DNA of 64,000 bases from the NCBI GenBank assembly GCA_028283855.1, contig JAPWJX010000001.1:62001-126000 (forward strand), given 5' to 3'. The notes beneath the pieces are model-generated. The model was not told the origin of the DNA, made no database searches, and saw only the letters and a list, made by a program, of their open reading frames with translations. This DNA comes from Verrucomicrobium sp. Its GTDB lineage: Bacteria; Verrucomicrobiota; Verrucomicrobiia; Methylacidiphilales; GAS474. A program made the position numbers and the translations under genes. Positions 29,812-40,457 of the stretch are shown here, in pieces; positions within the stretch are counted from its first letter, which is position 1; each line of letters starts with the position of its first letter.

Positions 29812-30179
29812 AAAAAACCTTCCAGATCGTCTTCACCGACTTGAGCGCGGCCGAAATGGCCACGCTGCCCACCCTGCTCCAGCTCGATATCCTCGGCCAG
29901 TTCGAGGCGGGCGCCCTGCCGGAGGAGGCCGAGGCGGCCGACGCGGAGAAATTCGGCCGCGTCGAAGGGCAGGGGCGCTCCCTCAACCGCTTCCGCGCGG
30001 GCGATTACCGTATCTATTACGAGGTGGCCCCGCGCGAGCGCAGCCTCCTCATCCGCCGGGTGCTCCACAAGAACACCCTCAAAGACTTTCTCTTCCGCTC
30101 CAACCTCCCCGGCGCGGGTGAGGATGAGGCGCTCCAGGACAATCCCGATTTCTGGAAGATGATGGATGAGCGGAAGTAA
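29808..30179 (+). CDS. RelE/ParE-fold protein without an adjacent antitoxin
   Basis: 123 residues from a GTG overlapping the preceding stop. The central part, LNRFRAGDYRIYYEV followed by LLIRRVLHKNTLKDFLF, is the characteristic RelE/ParE core. An acidic insertion (EEAEAADAEKFG) sits before it and a 20-residue acidic tail after. Free RelE proteins cut mRNA on the ribosome, but here no antitoxin-like gene flanks it, and it is translationally coupled to an envelope enzyme and a VWA gene, so a toxin role is doubtful. The fold call is fairly safe, the activity is not. Confidence 0.7.
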   Translation: MKKTFQIVFTDLSAAEMATLPTLLQLDILGQFEAGALPEEAEAADAEKFGRVEGQGRSLNRFRAGDYRIYYEVAPRERSLLIRRVLHKNTLKDFLFRSNLPGAGEDEALQDNPDFWKMMDERK

Positions 30180-31035
30180 TTCCGCCCTGCCTCCCGCCTT
30201 TCGCCGTCTCCTCCTGGTCCTGGGCATCGTCCTGGGCTATCTCCTCCTCCTTTGGCTGGCGCGCAACGTGCCGCTCTCCTTCCGGGGCGGGCCGCAAGGC
30301 GCGTCCGGATCCCCCCTGGGCGTGGAACTGGCCGCGCCGCCCCCGCCGCCCGCGGAAAAGCGGGTCACTGTCCCCAGCCGCCTGGCTCCCGCGGCGTCCC
30401 TCTCCGCTTCCGCCACTGTCTCCGCCCCCGTTTCCGCGGCGGCCACGGCGGATGGCGCCTCCTCCTCGCCCGGCCCGGCCAGTCCCGCGCAGGTCTACGG
30501 CGCGGTCACGGCCGCCCACCGCTTCGTCTATTTGATCGACGTTTCCGGCAGCATGCTGATGGAGGGGCCGAACGGGCGTTCCCGGTTCGACCGGGCGGTG
30601 GAGGAAATCCGCCGCGCCCTGGAAGCGCTGCCGCCGGAAGCGGCCTTCGACGTCATCTTCTTCGCCGACCGGCCCCTGCTTCTCTCCCCCTCCTTCATCC
30701 TGGCGGACGCCGAGGCCAAGCAGCGGGCCTACGCCTTCCTGGGAAACCTGCCGGACCTGGGCGGCGGAACGAATTTGGAAGAGGGCCTGGCCGCCGCCCT
30801 CCGCCTGGGGCCGGAGGTCATCTTCCTTTTGACCGACGGCGGCGCGAACGAGCCCGACTGGAAGCTGCTGCGCGCCGTGCGCCAGATGGAGGACGCCGCT
30901 CCGGCGCCCGCGCGGCTCTACGCCTTCGGACTGGCCAACCCGATGGACCCGGACGACGCGCGCCTCCTGCAGAAGCTCTGCCGGCAGAGCGGCGGCTCGT
31001 ATCAAAGCGTGGACCCGGCGACGAGTTGGCGATAG
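30166..31035 (+). CDS. membrane-anchored VWA-domain protein
   Basis: 289 residues with one N-terminal membrane helix (about 12-32), a low-complexity Pro/Ser/Ala linker (45-115), and a von Willebrand A domain. The metal-ion-dependent adhesion site is complete: VYLIDVSGSM (DxSxS), LGGGTNLEEGL (Thr) and FLLTDGG (Asp). Such proteins bind partners through a divalent metal. The start overlaps the RelE-like gene by 14 bases and KefB follows after 13 bases. Confidence 0.88.
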   Translation: MSGSNSALPPAFRRLLLVLGIVLGYLLLLWLARNVPLSFRGGPQGASGSPLGVELAAPPPPPAEKRVTVPSRLAPAASLSASATVSAPVSAAATADGASSSPGPASPAQVYGAVTAAHRFVYLIDVSGSMLMEGPNGRSRFDRAVEEIRRALEALPPEAAFDVIFFADRPLLLSPSFILADAEAKQRAYAFLGNLPDLGGGTNLEEGLAAALRLGPEVIFLLTDGGANEPDWKLLRAVRQMEDAAPAPARLYAFGLANPMDPDDARLLQKLCRQSGGSYQSVDPATSWR

Positions 31036-31048
31036 AGTCCGGGACTTC

Positions 31049-33325
31049 ATGGAAAGTCTTCTCTTCATCCGGGACCTGGCGGTGGTCCTCCTCGTCGCGG
31101 CGGCCATCGGCGCCCTCTTCCGCAAGCTCGGGCTTTCCCTGGTCGTCGGCTACCTGGTGGCGGGCCTCATCATCGGCCCCCACACGCCGCCCTTTTCCCT
31201 GGTTTCCGACGTGCACCGGATCGAGACGCTTTCCCAATTGGGCCTCGTCTTCCTCATGTTCTTCGTCGGCCTGGAGCTTTCCCTCCGCCGTATCCGCCGC
31301 CTGGGCATCTCCCTGGTCCTGGCCACCGGGCTGACCGCCTTCCTCGTCTTCCACCTGACCAAGATCCTGGCCGCCTCCCTGGGCTGGGGACCCACGCCCG
31401 GCCTGGTGCTGGCCTCCATGCTGATGGTCTCCAGCTCCGCCATCATCACCAAGACCCTCTCGGAAGCGGGGCTCACCCACGAGACCTTCGCCCAGCGCGC
31501 CCTGGGCATGATGATCCTGGAAGACGTCGTGGCCGTGGTGATGCTCACCCTCATCACCGCCCGCGTCTCTGCGGAGGGGGCCTCCGCCAACCTGGGGCGG
31601 GTCATGGGCCTTCTGGGCGGCTTCGTCGTCCTGCTCATCGTCGTCGGCCTCCTCGTCGTGCCGCGCTTCCTGCGGCGGCTGGCAAAGGCCTCCGACGCCG
31701 ACCTGAAGGTCTCCGTCGTCGCCGGTGTCCTCATGGGGGCGGCCTTCCTGGCCGCCTGGGCGGGCTACTCCGTCGCGCTCGGCGCGTTCCTTTTGGGCGT
31801 GGTGGTGGCGGAAACCCCCTTCCGGGACCGCGTGGAGCGCGCCTTCGTCGGCGTGCAGGGGATGTTCGCCGTCATCTTCTTCGTCTCCATCGGCATGCTG
31901 ATCGACTGGCACCAGCTCATCGCCCACGCGTGGCTGATCCTGGGCGTCTCCATCTTCTCCATCCTGGTGCGCGTCGGCTGCGCCACGGGGGCCCACATCC
32001 TCTCCGGACGGACGGTGACGGGGGCCTTCCGCACCGCCCTGGTCGTCACGCCGATCGGTGAATTCTCCTACATCATCGCGCAGGTCGGCGTCTCCAGCCA
32101 CAAAGTGCCGGACTACTTCTACAGCCTGGCCGTCGGCATCTCCGCCGTCACTGCATTCACCGCGCCGATCCTGCTGCGCTTCTCGGAACCGCTGGCGGAA
32201 CGCTTTGACCAGATCCAGCCCAGCTGGGTCCGCCATTTCCTCACCATCTACCGCGGCTGGCTGGAGGCCGCCTCCCACAGCCTGAAGCGGAACAATTTCT
32301 GGATCCTGACCCGCCCGCGCATCACGCAGGTGACGGTGGAAATCCTCCTGCTGGTCGGCGTCCTCGGCTTCTCCCCGCTGGTCCGGCAGACCCTGGGAGA
32401 AATGGAGCAGCAGGCCGTCTGGCTCGACGGCAACGGCGACCTCATCAACGGCGCCTACTGGCTAGTAGTCTTCTCCGTCTCCCTGGGGTTGGCCGTGGCG
32501 ATCTGGCGGAACCTGGCCGCCATGAGCATGATCCTGAGCGAGACGGCTTTCCCCGATCCGGGTTCCCGCCTGCGCGGCGTGGCGGAGGGCGCCATCCAGT
32601 GCGGCGCGGCCATCGGCCTCATCTTCCTCTTCTGGGTCGCCATGCCGTTCCCGCTCTCCGGCTGGTGGAGCGTGGCCGTCCTCGTCGCCTCCGTGGCGCT
32701 CTTCCTCCTCTTCTTCTGGCGGCGGCTCATCCGCTGGCACAGCCACTTCCTCTATTCCTTCAACAACGCGCTGAGCGAAAAATCGGGCCGCCAGGTCATC
32801 CAGCCCGCCTCCGTCGACGAGAGCGACTGGGGCGTGGAACTGGTCGAAATCACCCTGCCGGAAGGCGCTCCCTACGCGGGCCAGAGCCTGCGGGAGCTGG
32901 ACCTGCGCAACCAATTCAACTGCATCGTCGTCGAAGTGGAGCGCCAGGGCTTCGAGATTCCCAACCCCGGTCCCGACGTCCAGCTCTACCCGGGGGACAA
33001 GCTCCTCCTCCTGGGCAACGACCTCTCCATCGGCCGCACGCGCTCTTTCCTGGAACAGAGCAGCTCCCCGACCGACGCGACGCGCAGTTTCGCGGAAAAC
33101 ACGCTGGAGACGATCGTCGTGCCGGAGGAAAGCCGCCGTCTGACCCAATCGCTGGCGCAGCTCCGCATCTTCACGGAAACCGGCGTGCAGGTCCTGGGCA
33201 TCCGCCGCGGAGCGACGACGCTGCTCAATCCCGGCGGATCGGAAATGCTCCAGCCGGGAGACCGTCTCCTCATCCTCGCCCCCTTGGCCGAAATCCGGCG
33301 CTTCGGGGCCTGGCTGCTGGGGTAG
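31049..33325 (+). CDS. KefB-type monovalent cation:proton antiporter with two TrkA-C domains
   Basis: 758 residues. About twelve membrane helices up to residue 570 (CPA2 Na+/H+ exchanger fold, with GYLVAGLIIGPHTPP and SSSAIITKTLSEAG early), and a second hydrophobic block around 430-560 of mechanosensitive-channel-like appearance. Two TrkA-C (RCK-C) domains follow, about 595-665 and 690-755. No complete TrkA-N nucleotide-binding domain is seen, unlike KefB/KefC. Probably potassium or sodium efflux at the inner membrane. Preceded closely by the VWA gene. Confidence 0.85.
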   Translation: MESLLFIRDLAVVLLVAAAIGALFRKLGLSLVVGYLVAGLIIGPHTPPFSLVSDVHRIETLSQLGLVFLMFFVGLELSLRRIRRLGISLVLATGLTAFLVFHLTKILAASLGWGPTPGLVLASMLMVSSSAIITKTLSEAGLTHETFAQRALGMMILEDVVAVVMLTLITARVSAEGASANLGRVMGLLGGFVVLLIVVGLLVVPRFLRRLAKASDADLKVSVVAGVLMGAAFLAAWAGYSVALGAFLLGVVVAETPFRDRVERAFVGVQGMFAVIFFVSIGMLIDWHQLIAHAWLILGVSIFSILVRVGCATGAHILSGRTVTGAFRTALVVTPIGEFSYIIAQVGVSSHKVPDYFYSLAVGISAVTAFTAPILLRFSEPLAERFDQIQPSWVRHFLTIYRGWLEAASHSLKRNNFWILTRPRITQVTVEILLLVGVLGFSPLVRQTLGEMEQQAVWLDGNGDLINGAYWLVVFSVSLGLAVAIWRNLAAMSMILSETAFPDPGSRLRGVAEGAIQCGAAIGLIFLFWVAMPFPLSGWWSVAVLVASVALFLLFFWRRLIRWHSHFLYSFNNALSEKSGRQVIQPASVDESDWGVELVEITLPEGAPYAGQSLRELDLRNQFNCIVVEVERQGFEIPNPGPDVQLYPGDKLLLLGNDLSIGRTRSFLEQSSSPTDATRSFAENTLETIVVPEESRRLTQSLAQLRIFTETGVQVLGIRRGATTLLNPGGSEMLQPGDRLLILAPLAEIRRFGAWLLG

Positions 33326-33414
33326 GGGACTTTTACTTTCTTTTCGGGAAAAGGAGAAAGGCCTGGATTCCTGGTCGGCCTGTGGCATAGACGGTGACCT
33401 TTAAGGGTATAAAC

Positions 33415-34857
33415 ATGAAAAAAGCCGTCTTCCTGATCGCCTTCCTCGCCTGCATCTGGAGCCTTTCCCCTCTGCCGCTCCGCGCCCAAGAGACGGCGCC
33501 CGCCACCGGGCCCTCCCTGGAACAGCGCGTCGCCGACCTGGAGGCCTACGTCAACAACGCCCAGGCCGGCACCGACGGGAAAGCCTCCTGGAAGACGAAC
33601 CTCTCCTCCGGCCCCGGCCACAACGCCTGGCTGATGACCTCCGCCGCCTTCGTCCTCCTCATGACCCTGCCCGGCCTGGCCCTCTTCTACGGAGGCCTGG
33701 TGCGGAAAAAGAACGTCCTCTCCGTCCTCGCCCAGTGCTTCTTCTGCGCCGGCATGGTCACCATCCTCTGGTGGGCCGTCGGCTACAGCCTCGTCTTCTC
33801 TCATGGAAAGCCCTGGCTGGGCGGCACCCAATTCGCCTTCTTCCACGGCGTCGATTCGGCCCCCAATACCGACTACTCCTACTGGGTCTCCCAGAACGTC
33901 TTCGCCATGTTCCAGCTGATGTTCGCCATCATCACCCCGGCCCTCATCATCGGCGCCACGGCGGAACGCCTCAAATTCGGCGCCGTCATGCTCTTCCTCA
34001 CCGCCTGGATGTTCGTCGTCTACTTCCCCCTGGCCCACATGGTCTGGGGCGCGGACGGCCTCATGAACGGCTGCTTCAACGCCGCCGCCGCCATCAAAGC
34101 CATCGACTACGCCGGCGGCACCGTCGTCCACATGTCCTCCGGCTGGTCCGGCCTCATCCTCTGCCTCATCCTGGGCAAGCGCCTGGGCTACGGAAAAGAG
34201 CCCATGCCGCCGCACAGCGTCGTCCTCACCATGGTCGGCACCGGCCTCCTGTGGGTCGGCTGGTACGGCTTCAACGCCGGCAGCGCCGCCGCCGCGGACG
34301 GCCTCGCCGCCAACGCCTTCACCACCACCACCCTGGCCACCGCCACCGGCTCCTTCGTCTGGGCCACCCTGGAATACCTCCTCAAGAAAAAGGCCACCAT
34401 CGTCGGCTTCTGCTCCGGCGCGGTCGGCGGCCTCGTCGTCATCACCCCCGCCTGCGGCTACGTCAACCCCACCGGCGCCATGTGGCTGGGCCTGGCCGCC
34501 GGGGCCATTCCCTTCTTCACCGTCACCTACATGAAGCCCCTATTCGGCTATGACGACGCCCTCGACACCTTCGGCGTCCACGCCGTCGGCGGCACCCTGG
34601 GGGCCCTCCTCACCGGATTCCTGGCCGATCCGGCCGTAAACGGCAATCTCAACGCCAATTTGAAAGACCTCATCGCCCGGCACGGACTCTGGCTGGAGCA
34701 GCTCAAAGCCATCGGCGTCACCCTGGCCCTCGTCATCGCAGGCAGCCTCGTCCTTGGCTTCGCCGTGAAGGCCCTCATCGGCCTCCGCGCCACGCCGGAG
34801 CAGGAAAGCCAGGGCCTCGACATCACCGAGCACGGCGAAGAAGGCTACATCCTTTAA
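33415..34857 (+). CDS. amt: ammonium transporter
   Basis: 480 residues from ATG 33415 (a GTG 21 bases upstream is in frame but less likely). It has a cleavable signal-like start (MKKAVF..., LRAQET near residue 24), a 50-residue extra segment, then the 11-helix Amt domain. Pore histidines are in GGTVVHMSSG and DTFGVHAVGGTLGAL. It is followed after 42 bases by a PII protein gene, the widely conserved amt-glnB/K pair in which PII blocks the channel when nitrogen is sufficient. Expression by sigma-54 would be usual; I see no convincing -24/-12 site. Confidence 0.96.
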   Translation: MKKAVFLIAFLACIWSLSPLPLRAQETAPATGPSLEQRVADLEAYVNNAQAGTDGKASWKTNLSSGPGHNAWLMTSAAFVLLMTLPGLALFYGGLVRKKNVLSVLAQCFFCAGMVTILWWAVGYSLVFSHGKPWLGGTQFAFFHGVDSAPNTDYSYWVSQNVFAMFQLMFAIITPALIIGATAERLKFGAVMLFLTAWMFVVYFPLAHMVWGADGLMNGCFNAAAAIKAIDYAGGTVVHMSSGWSGLILCLILGKRLGYGKEPMPPHSVVLTMVGTGLLWVGWYGFNAGSAAAADGLAANAFTTTTLATATGSFVWATLEYLLKKKATIVGFCSGAVGGLVVITPACGYVNPTGAMWLGLAAGAIPFFTVTYMKPLFGYDDALDTFGVHAVGGTLGALLTGFLADPAVNGNLNANLKDLIARHGLWLEQLKAIGVTLALVIAGSLVLGFAVKALIGLRATPEQESQGLDITEHGEEGYIL

Positions 34858-35238
<381 letters not shown>

Positions 35239-35253
35239 AAGCGCGACGCGGGC

Positions 35254-35281
35254 TTGCCAAAGCCCTGGATTCGCGTAGAAA
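35254..35281 (+). promoter_or_regulatory. predicted promoter of tRNA-Gln
   Basis: TTGCCA (35254-35259), 16-base spacer, TAGAAA (35276-35281), ending 15 bases before the mature tRNA 5' end. A GGGCTT/AAGCCC hairpin overlapping the -35 box could instead be the weak end of the glnB transcript. Confidence 0.4.
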
Positions 35282-35296
35282 AGACACTCCTTCCAT

Positions 35297-35369
35297 TGCC
35301 GCGTGGTGCAATTGGTAGCACACCAGATTCTGGATCTGGGTGTTCTAGGTTCGAGTCCTAGCGCGGCAA
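35297..35369 (+). tRNA. tRNA-Gln (anticodon CUG)
   Basis: A full cloverleaf fits: acceptor TGCCGCG/CGCGGCA, D arm GTGC...GCAC, anticodon stem CCAGA/TCTGG with loop TTCTGGA (anticodon CTG), T arm CTAGG TTCGAGT CCTAG and discriminator A. 73 bases; the 3' CCA is not encoded. It reads CAG codons. Confidence 0.95.
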
Positions 35370-35393
35370 CTTCTTTTACTCCCCTTATTAAGG

Positions 35394-35411
35394 GCAAGCG
35401 GTACCGCTTGC
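35394..35411. repeat. 18-base perfect palindrome downstream of tRNA-Gln
   Basis: GCAAGCGGTACCGCTTGC is identical to its reverse complement. It lies 24 bases after the tRNA, with a smaller CCCTT/AAGGG hairpin before it and no T run after it. Could end or process the tRNA transcript, or be a protein-binding dyad for the downstream kinase promoter. Confidence 0.7.
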
Positions 35412-35422
35412 GGAGATGGCTC

Positions 35423-35451
35423 TTGCTCTTGGCAAATAGGTTACATAAAAT
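35423..35451 (+). promoter_or_regulatory. predicted promoter of the hybrid kinase operon
   Basis: TTGCTC (35423-35428), 17-base spacer, TAAAAT (35446-35451), followed by a roughly 60-base leader with a GC-rich hairpin (about 35468-35489) before the start at 35520. Confidence 0.4.
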
Positions 35452-35519
35452 TCTACCATTAGGAAGACGGCGCGGCTCCCCGCGCGCGTGAATGCCATTT
35501 TGACCTACCTCATTTGACG

Positions 35520-38500
35520 ATGGATGGCCATGCTCCCCATGCCTTAATCGAGGTTTTGCGGTTTCCGGCCTGCCTTCTCAACGAGGCGGGAAGCATCGTA
35601 CACCTGAACGCGGCGTGGCGTGAATATGGCGTTCCCGAGGGACATGGCCCTGGGCGCGTGCCGTGGGCGGAGTTGGTCTGGCCGGAAGACCGGGAGGCTG
35701 CCTTGGCGGGATTTCGCTCTGCCACCATGACGGGGCGGCGGGCCGATGTGGAGTGCCGGTTGCAGAATGGGCGCGGGGCGGCGCGCTGGTTCCTTATCAG
35801 TCTGCAGCCGTTGGATGGCGATTCCGAGGACGAATGCCGGTGGCTCTGCGTCAGCACGGATATTCACGAGTTGAAGCGAAGGGTGGCCGACCTTGAAAAG
35901 CGTGCGGCCGTGCAGACTGACATGCTGAATATCAGCGGCGACTGCATCAAGCTGATCGCTTTGGACGGCACGTTGATTCACATGAACAAGGCGGGTTGCC
36001 GCGCGCTGGGCGTGGCGGAAGACTCGCCCTTCGGCATGCCGTGGCTGCCTCTCTTGCCCAAGGATGTATGGGAGACGGGAAAACAGGCTCTGGCCAGCGC
36101 CGGGGAGGGGACGATTTCCCGCTTTCCGGGCCGCAGCGAGTTGCCGGACGGGAAGGTGCAGCATTGGGATAATACGTTGACGCCTGTGTTGGGCGGCGGC
36201 GGTAAGCCGCAGGCCATCCTGTGCGTGTCCCGGGAGGTGACCGCGGAACATGAGGTGATGGAGTCGCTGCGGGAAAGTGAGGAGCGCCTGGCCATTGCGG
36301 CGCGGGTCGGCGGCCTGGGCATTTGGGATTACGACATTCGCCGCGACGAACTCCAGTGTGACGACTCTTGGTATCGGATCATGGGAAGGGATCCCGGCAA
36401 TCCTATCCGCTCGATCGCGGAGTTCCGGCCTTGTATTCACCCGGAGGACGTGGGGCGGGCGACGGAGGTGCAGCAGACGGCGGCCGAGCTCATCGCGAGG
36501 AACCAGGACTATGCCATTATGTTCCGGATCGTGCGCCCGAATGGGGATGTCCGCTGGGTGCGTTCCGCGGCATGCCTGATTCAGGATGCTGCGGGAGTGG
36601 CCGTGCGGGCCGTCGGTTTCGTGGTTGATATCACCGACGCCAAGCTGGCGGAAGAAAAACTGGGCGAAAGCCACGAGGCGCTGCGCCAGGCGGAAAGGCT
36701 CGCGCGGCTTGGAAACTGGAAGTGGGATATCGAGTCGGATTACGCCGTGTGGTCGGAGGCGCTCTACGAGATCTTTGGCCTGGACCCGACTCAGCCCGCA
36801 CCCAAGCTTCAGGAGCTAAGCCGGGTCTTTGTGCCGGAAAGCTTCGAGGCCTTTCTCTCCGTCGCCAAGCAGTGCGCCATCATGGGCACGCCCTATAGCA
36901 TCGATCTGAAGGGGGTCCGCGCGGACGGAACTTATTGTTTCGTGAATGCGCGGGGAGAGCCGGTGCGGGACGCCGCGGGACGCATTGTCGGCGCGCGCGG
37001 CACCTTGGTCGACATTACCGAGCGGAAGGACGCGGAGAATCGCGTGCGCGCTTTGAGCGAGCGGATCCAGCTTGCCGTGGAGGCTGGCGGCGTCGGCATT
37101 TGGGAGATGGATGTCCGGGCCCAGACCTTTGTATGGGACGACCAGATGCACGCCCTCTACGGGCTGCCGCCCGGCAAGTTTGGCGGAAGCTTGGAGGAGT
37201 GGAGGACCAGGATGCATCCGGATGATGCGGACCGCATCCTCTCCGATTGGCGGCAGGCGTTTGAGAGCGGTTCGACGTTTAGCGGGGAATTCCGGATCCT
37301 CAATCCCATCGAGGGAGTCCGCTACCTGCGCGCCCAAGCCCGGATTTTCCGAGGCTCGGACGGCGTGCCGGTGCGCGCAATCGGCACGAATTGGGACATC
37401 ACGGCGGAGCGGGAGACGGGGGAGAAGCTGCGGGCGGAGCGGCATATGCTGCGGACGCTGATCGACCATCTGCCGCAAGCTATCTTTATCATCGACCGGG
37501 AGGACCGGCTTCAGGTGGGAAACCTCGCCCTTCAGCATTTTATGGGGCTGCTTCCCGGGGACGACGGCGCCGGGCGAAAGGTGCACGAACACTTTCCGAA
37601 GGAGGTCAGAGAAACGCCCTGGCAGGATTGTGTGCGGGTCATGGAGACGGGGCAGCCCCTGCTGCAGCATATTGAATGCCTGAAGATGGCCGATGGGGGC
37701 GCCCGCTGGTTCCGCACCACGAAAGTCCCTTGGCGCGATATGGAGGGCGGGATCATCGGCCTTGTTTGCGTGTCTGAGGACATCACCGAGGAGCAGGCCA
37801 TTCGCAGGAAGGTGGAGGAGCAGTCGGCCCAGCTCGCGGAAACCAACACCAATCTTCAGGCGGCGCTCGCCGAGGCGGAGCATCAGGCGGAGCGGGCCCA
37901 TGCGTCGGAGCGGGCCAAGGGGGAATTCCTCGCGGTGATGAGCCATGAGATCCGCACCCCGATGAACAGCATCCTGGGCATGGTTGGGCTGGCTCTCAAA
38001 ACCGACCTTACGCCTAAGCAGCGCAATTATCTGGGCAAGGTCGAGCTTTCCGCGAGGGCGCTCGTCGCGATCATCAACGACATCCTGGACTTCTCCAAGA
38101 TCGAGGCGGGAGGCATGACCCTGGAGTTCGTCGAATTCTCGGTCGAGTCACTGTTGGAGTCGGTTGCCGCCGTCACCGCCATGCGCGCGGAGGAAAAGGG
38201 GATCGAAATCGCCTTCTCTGTGGCCCCCGGCGTCCCGGAGCGGATCGTTGGCGACTCGCTTCGACTGGGGCAGGTGCTGATCAATCTCGTCAACAATGCG
38301 GTTAAGTTCACGGATAGGGGTGAGGTGGTCGTTTCCGTGGCGCTGGAGCCGGAGCCGGGCTTGCTGCGTTTTTCCGTTCAAGACACCGGCATCGGGCTTT
38401 CTGAGGAGCAGGTCGGGCGCCTCTTTCAGCCCTTCGTCCAGGCTGAGGCCGGGGTCTCGAGAAAATACGGCGGCACCGGCCTTGGCCTCGCTATTTGCAA

Positions 38501-40457
38501 GCGCCTCGTGGAGCTAATGGGAGGGGTCATTGGGGTGCGGAGCCAGCCGGGCCTTGGCAGCACCTTCTCCTTCACCGCCCGCACGCCCCGCCCGGCCCAG
38601 GTGCCCGCATCGGACACGGATAGGTGGGTCGGACTGGCCCGCCGGCGGGTCCTGGTCATCGACGATAACGACACCGCCCGCGATATTCTGTGCGGGATGG
38701 TGCGGCGTTTCGGCATGGACACTATGACGGCAGCGTCGGGAGAGGTGGGGATCGCGCTGCTGCGGGAGGCATCCCGGAAGGGCTCCCCGTTTGAGGTGGT
38801 GCTGATGGACTGGCGGATGCCCGGAATGGATGGGCTGGAGAGCGCGCGGCAGATCAAAGCCGATGCCCTGCTCCAGCGCGTGCCGGCGGTCCTTATGGTG
38901 ACGGCGTATGCGCGGGAGGAGATCCTCCGCCACGCCGAGCAGCTCCGGCTGGAAGGCGTCCTCATCAAGCCTGTGACTGAGTCGGTCCTATTCAACACGC
39001 TGATGGAGGCGCTGGGCCAAGCCCATTCCATCCGGCGGTTGGTGGGCCGGGACCTAGGCCGGCTGCGCGGTGTGCGCGTGCTGCTGGCCGATGACGACGC
39101 TCTCAACCGGGAGGTGGGCGTCGAACTATTGCGGCAGGTCGGCGTTGAGGTTGAGGCGGTGGAGAGCGGCGAGGCCGTCCTCTCCCGGATCGAGGCGAAA
39201 GATTTTGACCTGCTCCTGTTGGACATGGAGATGGCGGGCATGGGCGGCCTGGAAACGGCGCGGCGTCTTCGGCTGAATGCGCGCTTTGAGAGACTCCCGA
39301 TCGTTGCCATGACGGGAAACGTCGATACCGCTTCCCGGCAGGCCGTCCGCAATGCGGGTATGGACGGGCATGTCGAAAAGCCGATCGATGCGGATTTTCT
39401 CTACGATACGCTGCTCCGGCTTCTGCCCCTTGCTCCCGGCCTGGCCTCGCTGGCTGGAAAGCGGGTGCTTGTGGTTGACGACAACTCCTTTAACCGGGAG
39501 GTGGTGGGCGATCTTCTGGTCGCCATCGGAATTGAGGTGGAGTTTGCGGTCAATGGCCGGGAGGCCCTGGAGCGGGTTGAAGGGGCGGCGTATGACGTGG
39601 TCTTTTTGGACGTGCAGATGCCGGAGATGGACGGCCTGGAAGTAGCCCGGGCGATCCGGGCCCGGCCCCGGCTTGCCTCTCTGCCCTTGATTGCGCTCAC
39701 CGCGCAGGCCCAGGAGTCGGACCGGGAGGCGAGCCTTGCTGCGGGGATGAACGCCCATTTGGCAAAGCCGATCGACGAGGCGCTCTTGTACCAGACCTTG
39801 CAGCGGTTTCTTGTTCCTACCGCCCAGGCCGTTTCTGAAGCGCCGCCGCCGACGTTTCCCTCCGCCCTTCCCGGAATTGACTTGGCCGTGGCCCAGGCCC
39901 GCTTTGGCGGCCGGTGCGAACATTTCTTAAGAGGCTTCCTGCGGGACTTCGCCTCCGCCCCGGAGCGCATCGACGAGAAGCTGCGCGCGGACGATCATGC
40001 GGCGCTGGGCTTCCTGGGCCACACGGTGAAATCGGTGGCGGCCTATCTAGGCGCCCGCGCGCTGGCTGACGCCGCCTCTCTCGTCGAGGCCGCCGCGAAA
40101 GCGGGGCAGAGGGAGGCCATGCCCGGGCTGGCGTCCGACTTCCAGCGGCATCTGCGGATCGTGATCGAAGGGCTGGCGGAGCATCTGCCCCTTGAGGGGA
40201 AGGAGGCGAAAGGGAGCGCCGCGGCGGGGCCAGCCCGGATTGCGGAGCTTCTGGACAAGGCGGCGCCACTGGTGCGCAAGGGCAGCTTCGATGCGGTGCC
40301 CTTGTTGGAGGAAATCCGGTCCATCCTTGCGGCCACGCCGCACGCAGCGCTGGCCGGGGAGCTCTGCGCCCAGTTTGAGGACGTCGAGTTAAAGAAGGCT
40401 GCCGAAACTCTGGAGCGGCTTCAAAAGGAGATCGCGGGAAAGAAAGGTGCCCCGTGA
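35520..40457 (+). CDS. multi-PAS hybrid sensor histidine kinase with three receivers and an HPt domain
   Basis: 1645 residues from ATG 35520 (a TTG two codons earlier is also possible; no ribosome binding site is clear). Order: about six PAS/PAC units to residue 770; a short coiled coil; HisKA with the phospho-His in [12 protein letters not shown] (near 810); HATPase with NAVKFTDRG and GTGLGLAI; receivers near 1045-1165, 1185-1300 and 1318-1435 with phospho-Asp in [22 protein letters not shown] and [11 protein letters not shown]; HPt with [14 protein letters not shown] (His near 1500). No membrane segment, so a cytosolic phosphorelay sensor. T-ending codons are commoner than in the genes before the tRNA. 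Its stop overlaps the next kinase gene. Confidence 0.95.
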   Translation: MDGHAPHALIEVLRFPACLLNEAGSIVHLNAAWREYGVPEGHGPGRVPWAELVWPEDREAALAGFRSATMTGRRADVECRLQNGRGAARWFLISLQPLDGDSEDECRWLCVSTDIHELKRRVADLEKRAAVQTDMLNISGDCIKLIALDGTLIHMNKAGCRALGVAEDSPFGMPWLPLLPKDVWETGKQALASAGEGTISRFPGRSELPDGKVQHWDNTLTPVLGGGGKPQAILCVSREVTAEHEVMESLRESEERLAIAARVGGLGIWDYDIRRDELQCDDSWYRIMGRDPGNPIRSIAEFRPCIHPEDVGRATEVQQTAAELIARNQDYAIMFRIVRPNGDVRWVRSAACLIQDAAGVAVRAVGFVVDITDAKLAEEKLGESHEALRQAERLARLGNWKWDIESDYAVWSEALYEIFGLDPTQPAPKLQELSRVFVPESFEAFLSVAKQCAIMGTPYSIDLKGVRADGTYCFVNARGEPVRDAAGRIVGARGTLVDITERKDAENRVRALSERIQLAVEAGGVGIWEMDVRAQTFVWDDQMHALYGLPPGKFGGSLEEWRTRMHPDDADRILSDWRQAFESGSTFSGEFRILNPIEGVRYLRAQARIFRGSDGVPVRAIGTNWDITAERETGEKLRAERHMLRTLIDHLPQAIFIIDREDRLQVGNLALQHFMGLLPGDDGAGRKVHEHFPKEVRETPWQDCVRVMETGQPLLQHIECLKMADGGARWFRTTKVPWRDMEGGIIGLVCVSEDITEEQAIRRKVEEQSAQLAETNTNLQAALAEAEHQAERAHASERAKGEFLAVMSHEIRTPMNSILGMVGLALKTDLTPKQRNYLGKVELSARALVAIINDILDFSKIEAGGMTLEFVEFSVESLLESVAAVTAMRAEEKGIEIAFSVAPGVPERIVGDSLRLGQVLINLVNNAVKFTDRGEVVVSVALEPEPGLLRFSVQDTGIGLSEEQVGRLFQPFVQAEAGVSRKYGGTGLGLAICKRLVELMGGVIGVRSQPGLGSTFSFTARTPRPAQVPASDTDRWVGLARRRVLVIDDNDTARDILCGMVRRFGMDTMTAASGEVGIALLREASRKGSPFEVVLMDWRMPGMDGLESARQIKADALLQRVPAVLMVTAYAREEILRHAEQLRLEGVLIKPVTESVLFNTLMEALGQAHSIRRLVGRDLGRLRGVRVLLADDDALNREVGVELLRQVGVEVEAVESGEAVLSRIEAKDFDLLLLDMEMAGMGGLETARRLRLNARFERLPIVAMTGNVDTASRQAVRNAGMDGHVEKPIDADFLYDTLLRLLPLAPGLASLAGKRVLVVDDNSFNREVVGDLLVAIGIEVEFAVNGREALERVEGAAYDVVFLDVQMPEMDGLEVARAIRARPRLASLPLIALTAQAQESDREASLAAGMNAHLAKPIDEALLYQTLQRFLVPTAQAVSEAPPPTFPSALPGIDLAVAQARFGGRCEHFLRGFLRDFASAPERIDEKLRADDHAALGFLGHTVKSVAAYLGARALADAASLVEAAAKAGQREAMPGLASDFQRHLRIVIEGLAEHLPLEGKEAKGSAAAGPARIAELLDKAAPLVRKGSFDAVPLLEEIRSILAATPHAALAGELCAQFEDVELKKAAETLERLQKEIAGKKGAP

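Noticed and set aside
30166-31035. This VWA gene as part of the ankyrin system
   Set aside because: It is membrane-anchored, lies 20 kb away with different neighbours and has no copy of the 14-base element.
33326-33414. Sigma-54 promoter before amt
   Set aside because: A TGGC-like box exists, but the -12 dinucleotide is GA instead of GC and it would start transcription at the ATG.
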